Part shown: positions 43,776 through 50,178 of the stretch, in pieces
How the letters are laid out: the number at the start of each line of letters is the position of its first letter
Position numbering within the stretch: position 1 is the first letter of the stretch
DNA from: Bhargavaea ullalensis
GTDB taxonomy: Bacteria > Bacillota > Bacilli > Bacillales_A > Planococcaceae
DNA length: 64,000 nucleotides
Assembly (NCBI RefSeq): GCF_040545425.1
Contig: NZ_JBEPLW010000009.1
Direction: 5' to 3' (one strand)
Notes under the pieces: generated by a model
What the model was told of the DNA's origin: nothing
The model's input: only the letters and a program-made list of their open reading frames with translations
Databases searched by the model: none
Translations under genes and position numbers: made by a program

Positions 43776-44360
43776 ATGGACAGCAGCAAAATCGGCGGCT
43801 TGATCGCCCGGTTGCGCAAGGAGAAAGGATACACCCAAAAAGAACTGGCCGACCGGCTGAATCTGTCGGACCGGACGATTTCCAAGTGGGAGCGGGGAAG
43901 GGGCTTTCCGGATGTCTCGCTGCTGCCGGACCTGTCCGCACTGCTCGGCAGCAATATCGAAGACATTCTTGGCGGTGAGTTGCCCGTCAATGAATTCGTG
44001 GGAGGAAATATGAAGAAGTCCAATTATTTTGTTTGTCCGTCGTGCAACAATCTCGTCCTTTCTTCCGGCAATGCGACCGTGTCGTGCTGCGGAAGAAAGT
44101 TGGAGCCGCTTGAAGCCATCAAGGCGGACGGGCCCGACAAGCTTCAAGTCACGGAAACGGACGGGCAGTGGTTCATCGAAAGCGATCATCCGATGGACAA
44201 GGATCATTACATTTCATTTATCGCGTTGGCCACTGGCGAAAGTGTGCAGATCATCAAGCAGTATCCGGAATGGGCGATGCAGGCCCGCCTGCCGAAGCGC
44301 CGGCACGGCACGCTGTTCTGGTATTGCACTCAGCACGGATTGTTTTATCAATATATCTGA
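43776..44360 (+). CDS. XRE helix-turn-helix fused to desulfoferrodoxin-like domains
   Basis: Residues 1-65 form an XRE-type DNA-binding domain (GYTQKELADRLNLSDRTISKWE). Residues 83-112 match the rubredoxin-like iron domain of desulfoferrodoxin: CPSC (Cys87, Cys90) and CCG (Cys104, Cys105). Residues 120-194 match the superoxide reductase domain: His138 (DHPMD), His144 (KDHY), Cys184 and His187 (YCTQHGLF). The first superoxide reductase His (EKHVP in enzymes) is replaced by Leu123 (DKLQV), so one of five iron ligands is missing. A redox or superoxide-responsive regulator is a reasonable inference. No ferritin or rubrerythrin gene is nearby; katE is next. Confidence 0.8.
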   Translation: MDSSKIGGLIARLRKEKGYTQKELADRLNLSDRTISKWERGRGFPDVSLLPDLSALLGSNIEDILGGELPVNEFVGGNMKKSNYFVCPSCNNLVLSSGNATVSCCGRKLEPLEAIKADGPDKLQVTETDGQWFIESDHPMDKDHYISFIALATGESVQIIKQYPEWAMQARLPKRRHGTLFWYCTQHGLFYQYI

Positions 44361-44370
44361 TCGTCGGAGC

Positions 44371-44400
44371 CGTTTCCTTTTGGGAGACGGTCTTTTTTTA
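44371..44400 (+). terminator. Intrinsic terminator of the HTH-desulfoferrodoxin gene
   Basis: CCGTTTCC, 5-nt loop, GGAGACGG, then TCTTTTTTT. Confidence 0.8.
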
Positions 44401-44414
44401 TGCATCCACGCGAA

Positions 44415-44498
44415 AAAGATAACGTTCTGCCGGATAAAGATAACGTTCTGCAAGATAAAGATAACGCTTTTCATAATAAAGATAACGCTCCTCTGGAA
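44415..44498. repeat. 21-bp tandem array F (4 units)
   Basis: Four exact 21-bp units with core AAAGATAACG(T/C)T and a variable end. It starts 15 bp after the preceding terminator. The core GATAAAGATAACG is the reverse complement of array A's core 41 kb away, so these two arrays are related and lie in opposite orientations. The remaining ~230 bp before katE hold a possible sigma-B promoter. Confidence 0.85.
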
Positions 44499-44569
44499 AC
44501 CTCGTTGTTCAGGCGCCCTTATTGGTACTCTTGTCCCGAAGGTCTTTCGATGCGTTCTCCGCCTGTGTG

Positions 44570-44594
44570 GTTTGACTTGCCCGGACAGGGGGAA
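44570..44594 (+). promoter_or_regulatory. Candidate sigma-B promoter of katE
   Basis: GTTTGA, 13 bp, GGGGAA resembles the sigma-B pattern GTTTAA-12/15-GGGTAT. The B. subtilis katE gene is sigma-B-dependent. The -10 differs at one or two positions; about 137 bp before the start codon. Confidence 0.35.
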
Positions 44595-44730
44595 GAAGAC
44601 TATCGATTGTGCAAAGAGACCGGTAGAACCTCGCGTCTTCATCCCCGCCGGTAGGCAAGCGTGGTTCGTTCCCCGTGTTTTCTTTGCCCGAAACCAGAAC
44701 GCAGATCGATGAGAGGAGCTGGGTGGATAG

Positions 44731-46758
44731 ATGGGAAAAGACAAGAAGGATGAACAGCTGGATCAGTTCCGCAGGCAGAATGCCGGGAAACCGATGACCG
44801 ATGTGAACGGCCAAAAGGTGTCAAATGACATGAAGACACTCCGTGCCGGCAAGCGCGGTCCGCTGCTCATGCAGGACTTCCATTTCTACAAGAAGCAGTC
44901 GCATTTCAACCGGGAGCGGATTCCGGAGAAAGTCGTGCATGCGCGCGGATTCGGAGTGCACGGGGTGTTTGAGGCGACGGAGTCCCTGAAGGATTACACG
45001 ATGGCGAAGTTCCTTGAGCCGGGCAAGCAGACACCGGTGTTCGTCCGGTTCTCCAATTTTGTCGGCAACCGCGGGTCGAAGGACACGGCGGTCGACATCC
45101 GCGGATTTGCGACGAAGTTTTATACCGAAGAAGGCAACTACGATATGCTGGCGCTTCAGTTCCCGGTGTTCATCCTCGCCGATGCGATGAAGTTCATGGA
45201 TGTGACGCATGCCGCAAAGCCGGAGCCTCGCCAGCACATGCCGCAGGCGACCGTGGCACACGACAATTTCTGGGATTATGTAATCAGCAACCCCGAGTCG
45301 GCGCACATGGTCATGTGGCTCATGTCGATGCGCGGACGGCCGCGTAGCTGGCGCATGATGGAAGGGTATCCGGTCAACACGTTCCGCTTCATCAACGAAA
45401 GCGGAAAGTCGACGTTCGTCCGCTTCATCTGGAAACCGAAGCTCGGTGTGCATTCGCTCATGCTGGATGAAGCGAACATCATCGGCGGCGTGGATCCCGA
45501 TTTCCACCGGCGCGATATCGTCGAGGCGATCGAGAGCGGGGCGTTCCCTGAATATGAACTGTGCGTGCAGCTGATCGACGAGGAAGACGAGTTCAAGTAC
45601 GACTTCGACATCCTTGACGATACAAAGCTGTGGCCCCAGGAGGAAGTGCCGCCGAAGGTTGTCGGCAAGATGACGCTGAACCGGACGATGGACAACTTCT
45701 TCGCCGAAAACGAGCAGTCGGCGTTCAACCCGGCGAACCTCGTGCCGGGCATTGAATTCACGAATGACCCGGTGCTGCAGGGCCGTTCGTTCGCTTATCG
45801 TGACACGGAACTGCACCGCCACCACTCGGCCAACTACGAAGAACTGCCGATCAACCGCCCGATTTCGGATGTGAACCACAACTTGCGCGACAGCTACCTC
45901 AAGTATCCGATCGAGGAAGACAACGTCCACTTCCACAACAACACGCAGGCGGAAGGCTCGCCTTATGAAGTGCCGGCGGAAGAGGGCGGCTATGAAAACT
46001 ATCCGGGCGAGGTGGAAGGCCATGTGACGCGCGAACACCCGAGCGAGTCCTTCCAGGATTATTATTCTCAGGCGCGGATGTTCTGGAACAGCCTGTCCAT
46101 GCCTGAAAAGCAGGACCTCATCGAGTCGTTCAGCTTCCACGTCGGCAGCGTGAAAAACAAGTCGATCCGTCAGAAGACGGTTGAAATGTTCGGCAATGTG
46201 GACACGGACTTTGCAACGATGCTCGCCGAGAACATCGGTGTCGAGCCGCCGCAGGAAGGGCATGTCGACTGCGAGAAGAGCTCGCCGGCGCTGAGCATCC
46301 TGAATATGCCACATTCCGCGGAGACTTCCCGTGTCGCCGTTCTTATCGGGAACGGGTTCGACGGGGAGGAAGTTCAGCAAGTGCTCGCCACCCTCATGGA
46401 CGTGAAAGCGAAAGTCGACATCGTGTCGGAGACGCTGGCACCGGTGAAAGGGAAGGACGGCACGGAACTCACGCCGACGCAGACGTTCCTGACGGTGCAC
46501 CCGACCTTGTATGATTCCGTGTATGTGGTCGGCGGCAAGGCGAAAAACCAGATGAAGTTCGATCAGGGGATAATGGACTTCTTCAAGATGCAGTACATGC
46601 ACATGAAGCCGATCGCCGTTTCGGCCGACGCCGAGAAATATGTTGTGAAGACGGATGACAACAACATGGACGGCGTCGTGCTCGCGTCCGGCAATGCCGA
46701 GTTTGCCCAGCAATATGTGGACGCACTGGCGATGAAGCGGTTCTGGGACCGCACTTGA
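44731..46758 (+). CDS. katE: Large-subunit monofunctional catalase
   Basis: A 675-residue clade 2 heme catalase with a C-terminal flavodoxin/DJ-1-like domain (about residues 525-675, SRVAVLIGNGFDGEEV). The distal His lies in VVHARGFGVHG, the NADPH/heme-region motif FVRFSNFVGNRGS follows, and the proximal Tyr is in GRSFAYRDTELHRH. It decomposes H2O2 in the cytoplasm. AGAGGAG lies upstream of the ATG. Confidence 0.95.
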   Translation: MGKDKKDEQLDQFRRQNAGKPMTDVNGQKVSNDMKTLRAGKRGPLLMQDFHFYKKQSHFNRERIPEKVVHARGFGVHGVFEATESLKDYTMAKFLEPGKQTPVFVRFSNFVGNRGSKDTAVDIRGFATKFYTEEGNYDMLALQFPVFILADAMKFMDVTHAAKPEPRQHMPQATVAHDNFWDYVISNPESAHMVMWLMSMRGRPRSWRMMEGYPVNTFRFINESGKSTFVRFIWKPKLGVHSLMLDEANIIGGVDPDFHRRDIVEAIESGAFPEYELCVQLIDEEDEFKYDFDILDDTKLWPQEEVPPKVVGKMTLNRTMDNFFAENEQSAFNPANLVPGIEFTNDPVLQGRSFAYRDTELHRHHSANYEELPINRPISDVNHNLRDSYLKYPIEEDNVHFHNNTQAEGSPYEVPAEEGGYENYPGEVEGHVTREHPSESFQDYYSQARMFWNSLSMPEKQDLIESFSFHVGSVKNKSIRQKTVEMFGNVDTDFATMLAENIGVEPPQEGHVDCEKSSPALSILNMPHSAETSRVAVLIGNGFDGEEVQQVLATLMDVKAKVDIVSETLAPVKGKDGTELTPTQTFLTVHPTLYDSVYVVGGKAKNQMKFDQGIMDFFKMQYMHMKPIAVSADAEKYVVKTDDNNMDGVVLASGNAEFAQQYVDALAMKRFWDRT

Positions 46759-46777
46759 TTGGGAATAAACGAAGAAA

Positions 46778-46811
46778 GCCCGACCGGCGCTGGATGCCGG
46801 TCGGGCGTTTT
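46778..46811. terminator. Intrinsic terminator of katE
   Basis: GCCCGACCGGC, 7-nt loop, GCCGGTCGGGC, then GTTTTT. Lies between convergent genes. Confidence 0.88.
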
Positions 46812-46817
46812 TGTGTC

Positions 46818-47387
46818 TCAGATGATCATTTCGGCGATGCCGATCAAAACGAGCAGGCCGCCCGCAATTTCTGACGGATACCGTCCGATCCACGTCCGGG
46901 TGAGCAGGCCGCCGAACCGGTGCCCGCCGCCGATTGTCAGCAGCGAGAACAGGCCGATCGACAGGACCGTCGCCGCCATCGGCCCGCCGCTCACCCCCAT
47001 GCCGAATCCGCCGGCGAGTGAATTTGCCGCCAGCAGGAACCCGAGCGGAAGGGCTTCCCGGACGGACAGCACCCGGTCACCGTCCAAGTCCGAGGCCGCC
47101 GGATCTTCCATGAACTTCGGGCGCGGCGACTGAGGATGGAACAGCATCCACGCCCCGATCACGCACAGCATGCCGCCGCCGAGCCGGTTCGCCAGGGTTT
47201 CCGGCATGAACTGGGTTACATACTCCGCCGCCAGCATCGCCACGAGTGCCATCACCATCGACACGACGGCAATGGCACAGTTCGACCGGAACGGGATCGC
47301 TGTCTTCCGGATCCCGAACGCCAGTCCCACCCCGAGATTGTCCAGGTTCGCTGCAATTCCGAGAAACACGATCGTCAACCACTGCAC
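46818..47387 (-). CDS. MntP/YtaF-family membrane protein
   Basis: A 189-residue membrane protein of the DUF204 group with six predicted helices in two halves; LGIAANLDNLGVGLAFGIRK and AANSLAGGFGMGVSGGP are the two repeated, Asp/Asn-bearing motifs. Members are the Mn(II) exporter MntP and the sporulation protein YtaF. The loop PAASDLDGDRVLSVREA is a potential Ca-binding-like turn seen in YtaF-type proteins. Closeness to katE suggests but does not prove a manganese role. The GTG start follows GGGGGGCGG. Confidence 0.7.
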   Translation of the reverse strand: MQWLTIVFLGIAANLDNLGVGLAFGIRKTAIPFRSNCAIAVVSMVMALVAMLAAEYVTQFMPETLANRLGGGMLCVIGAWMLFHPQSPRPKFMEDPAASDLDGDRVLSVREALPLGFLLAANSLAGGFGMGVSGGPMAATVLSIGLFSLLTIGGGHRFGGLLTRTWIGRYPSEIAGGLLVLIGIAEMII

Positions 47388-47464
47388 AGTACCGCCCCCC
47401 GATTACCTGCAGTTTATGAAGGATCAGGGAAGGAGAGCCGGGCGAGTTTTAGCTGCTTGCAATG

Positions 47465-47690
47465 AACTCGCGCCACTCGCGGCCAAACTCGCGCCACTCG
47501 CGGCCAAACTCGCGCCACTCGCGGCCAAACTCGCGCCACTCGCGGCCAAACTCGCGCCACTCGCGGTCCAACTTGCGCCACTCGCGGCAACTTGCGTCAC
47601 TCGCGGTCCAACTCGCGCCACTCGCGGCCAAACTCGCGCCACTCGCAGTCCAACTTGCGTCACTTGCGGCCAAACTCCCCTCACTCACCC
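47465..47690. repeat. 21-bp tandem array G (~11 units)
   Basis: About eleven units share AACTCGCGCCACTCGCGG; four near the left end are identical. One unit (47570-47588) is 19 bp, which breaks any reading frame. Within each unit ACTCGCG occurs twice at 10/11-bp spacing, about one per helical turn. The array touches the 3' end of the TetR gene and fills most of the 320 bp between it and the MntP/YtaF gene. Confidence 0.9.
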
Positions 47691-47707
47691 AGAAACCTCT
47701 CCACTCC

Positions 47708-48373
47708 TCAATCCGCCGCTCGCTCGCGGATGATCTCCCTGATGTAGCCCATGGTCCGCTTTTCCGCTGTCGCAATGTCGTATTCAAGCCGGTTGTTGAG
47801 TACGGCGGCCATCATGCCCTGCCAGACCAGGTTGGTCATTTCATTGATGGCGGTCAGGTTGGCTTTTGGCACCTGGCCGGCGGCGACGGCGCGGTCCAGG
47901 AGTGAGATTCCGCGCTTCATGACGTTCCGCTCAAAGAGGGAAGGCTGGATTTCGGCGGGAACATCGAGCAAGTCCGCCGGATACGATTCGTAATAGCGTT
48001 GCATGAGCCGCTCCGGCTGGTCGCCGAGGTCCATCATGAACACCGCGTAAAAAAGTTCCGGTGACTTGAATGAGTGCCGGCAGAAGCATTCCCAGGCGAG
48101 GATATACTGCTCCAGCGGCGATTCGCCTTTATTGATGAAGAGAGACACGTCCTCGACGTATCCTCGCAGCAACCGCATGGCGGCAAAAAACTTAAGATGC
48201 GACAGCTCGGAAAAATAATTGTAAAGTGTCGCGCTGTTGTATCCGGCACGGTCGGCCACCTTGCGGATCGTCACTTTGTCGATGCCTTCCTCTTCGATGA
48301 TCTCCACCGTCGCTTCGACAAAATACTTCCACATCCGCCTCATTTGCAATTGCTTGTTTTTCATTTGCGGCAA
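47708..48373 (-). CDS. TetR family transcriptional regulator
   Basis: A 221-residue TetR regulator. The N-terminal HTH reads IDKVTIRKVADRAGYNSATLYNYFS, with the ligand-binding domain following. The TTG at 48373 is used because GGATGGG is about 6 bp upstream; ATG 48364 is the alternative. It is divergent from the BCCT-hydrolase operon with a candidate double operator between, so it probably controls that operon and itself. Confidence 0.8.
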   Translation of the reverse strand: MPQMKNKQLQMRRMWKYFVEATVEIIEEEGIDKVTIRKVADRAGYNSATLYNYFSELSHLKFFAAMRLLRGYVEDVSLFINKGESPLEQYILAWECFCRHSFKSPELFYAVFMMDLGDQPERLMQRYYESYPADLLDVPAEIQPSLFERNVMKRGISLLDRAVAAGQVPKANLTAINEMTNLVWQGMMAAVLNNRLEYDIATAEKRTMGYIREIIRERAAD

Positions 48374-48429
48374 CGCAATCCCATCCTTCTGTCATTGTGG
48401 TTTTTCGCGAAATTATCCGTCAAATCGTT

Positions 48430-48458
48430 TTGAAACAAAGCTCTGGCTATGTTAGACT
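48430..48458 (+). promoter_or_regulatory. Promoter of the BCCT-hydrolase operon
   Basis: TTGAAA, 17 bp, TAGACT with an upstream TG (TGTTAGACT). Start point near 48465, leaving a leader of about 170 bp. Confidence 0.6.
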
Positions 48459-48477
48459 AACCAAGGTCAACAAAATA

Positions 48478-48502
48478 ATCATGATTACCAACTAATCATG
48501 AT
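48478..48502. promoter_or_regulatory. Candidate TetR double operator
   Basis: Two perfect ATCATGAT palindromes at 48478-48485 and 48495-48502, 17 bp start to start, lie just downstream of the promoter. Such paired palindromes fit a TetR dimer-pair roadblock; this is inferred. Confidence 0.45.
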
Positions 48503-48633
48503 GCAAAAATCGGTTAAACGCAAGTAAAGGAGGGCAGATGCACATCCTGCTTTGGAAGGATCGGCATGCAATACGCACTGCAAACGCTTCCAGGCGGGGA
48601 CCGGGCCGAGATACCATACTACGGAGGGGTCAA

Positions 48634-50178
48634 ATGAAACAAGCAAAAGTAGATCAATTCATCTTCTGGGCGGCGATCGCCGTCATTCTGGCAGCGACCG
48701 TGCTGCTCGTCGCATTCCGGGATACGGCAGAGCCCTACCTGGACCAGATCATGTCCGGGATCACGCACCGGATGGACTGGGCATTCCAGTTTCTGACGAT
48801 CGGTTTGTTCATCCTGCTCATCTGGCTGGCGTTCAGCCGGTACGGCAACATCAGGCTCGGTGAAGGCAAGCCGGAATTCTCGACGTTCAGCTGGGGAACG
48901 ATGCTGTTCACCGCCGGCATGGGGACGAGCATTATGTACTGGTCGATGGTCGAGCCGCTGTTTTACTTCACCGGGCCGCCGTTCGGCGTGGAGCCGGGCA
49001 GTCAGGCGGCTGCTGAATGGGCGGTGACATACGGTTTGTTCCACTGGGGGATTTCAGCCTGGTCGCTGTATGCGTTCCCGACGGTCGTCATCGCTTATAT
49101 GTACTTTATCCGCAAGCGGCCGACACTGAAACTGAGCGCGGCGCTGAGCGGCGTGCTCGGCAAGTATTCCGAGGGCTGGATCGGGAAAGTGATCGACATT
49201 CTCGTCATCTGGAGCCTGGTGGGGGGACTCGGAACGTCCCTTGGGCTCGGAGTGCCGATGGTGTCGGCGGTCGTCGCCAAAGTGTTCGGCTTCACGCCTT
49301 CGCTCATGATGGATGCGATCATCGTCATTCTGATCACGGTCATTTATTCCTCCAGCGCGTATCTCGGTCTTCATAAAGGGATCCGGAAGCTGAGTGATCT
49401 GAATATCTACCTTGCGCTTGCACTGGCCATCTTCGTCTTGATCGCCGGTCCGACGATGTTCATCCTGACTTATTTCTCGAACAGTTTCGGCATGATGCTG
49501 CAGAACTTCCTCATGATGAGTTTCTACACCGATCCGATCGGCAAAAGCGGATTCCCGCAGGACTGGACCGTGTTCTACTGGGCCTGGTTCGCCGCGACCG
49601 CACCGTTCATGGGTCTGTTCGTGGCCCGTATTTCGAGGGGCCGGACGCTCCGTCAGCTCATCATGCACATGCTGCTCTGGGGGTCGATCGGGGGCTGGAT
49701 CTACTTTATGGTGTTCGGCGGCTACTCGATGAACCTCGAGCTGGAAGGCATCCTGCCGCTCACGGATATCCTCAACGACCAGGGCGGGCCGGCAGCTGTT
49801 GTGGCCATCCTGGATTCGCTGCCGCTCTCGGCGATTGTTTTGCCGTTTTTTATCATCCTGGCAGTGATCTTCCTGTCGACCTCGATGGACTCGGCAACTT
49901 ATGTGCTCGCCGCCATCGCCACGAAAGAGCTGAGCGCCGGGCAGGATCCTGCGCGCTGGCACCGGATGGTCTGGGGCACGATGCTCGCGGTGCTGACGCT
50001 CGGACTGCTGTTCGTCGGCGGCCTGCGGGTCGTCCAGACGTCTGCCGTCATTGTATCCATCCCGATTTATTTATTCTATCTGCTCATGATCGTCTCGCTT
50101 CTGCGCTGGCTCAAGCAAGACTACGGCCCGGGAGCGAAAAAGATAAAAATCAAGGAGGCGCGAAAAGATGGTATTTAA
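48634..50178 (+). CDS. BCCT family transporter
   Basis: A 514-residue secondary transporter of the betaine/carnitine/choline family with twelve predicted helices. Motifs: GMGTSIMYWSMVEPLFYF and the TM8 signature DWTVFYWAWFAATAPFMGLF followed by ARISRGRTLRQ. The start ATG 48634 follows GGAGGGG; an earlier in-frame ATG at 48538 also has a strong AAAGGAGGG but would add a polar 32-residue extension not typical of the family. Overlaps the hydrolase gene by 11 bp. Confidence 0.88.
   Translation: MKQAKVDQFIFWAAIAVILAATVLLVAFRDTAEPYLDQIMSGITHRMDWAFQFLTIGLFILLIWLAFSRYGNIRLGEGKPEFSTFSWGTMLFTAGMGTSIMYWSMVEPLFYFTGPPFGVEPGSQAAAEWAVTYGLFHWGISAWSLYAFPTVVIAYMYFIRKRPTLKLSAALSGVLGKYSEGWIGKVIDILVIWSLVGGLGTSLGLGVPMVSAVVAKVFGFTPSLMMDAIIVILITVIYSSSAYLGLHKGIRKLSDLNIYLALALAIFVLIAGPTMFILTYFSNSFGMMLQNFLMMSFYTDPIGKSGFPQDWTVFYWAWFAATAPFMGLFVARISRGRTLRQLIMHMLLWGSIGGWIYFMVFGGYSMNLELEGILPLTDILNDQGGPAAVVAILDSLPLSAIVLPFFIILAVIFLSTSMDSATYVLAAIATKELSAGQDPARWHRMVWGTMLAVLTLGLLFVGGLRVVQTSAVIVSIPIYLFYLLMIVSLLRWLKQDYGPGAKKIKIKEARKDGI

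Noticed and set aside
44821..46893. 690-codon minus-strand frame opposite katE
   Set aside because: It is antisense to an unmistakable catalase; GC-rich third positions remove stop codons on the opposite strand. The same applies to 12347-13990 (opposite pcrA), 14751-16025 (opposite ligA) and 37409-38986.
47465..47690. CRISPR array
   Set aside because: Units follow each other without unique spacers of constant length, unit similarity is too high across the whole period, and no cas gene is present. The same holds for the other seven arrays.
48538..48633. 32-codon N-terminal extension of the BCCT transporter
   Set aside because: The ATG at 48538 has a strong upstream AAAGGAGGG, but the added residues are polar and atypical, and the ATG at 48634 has a better spaced GGAGGGG. 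Kept as an alternative only.
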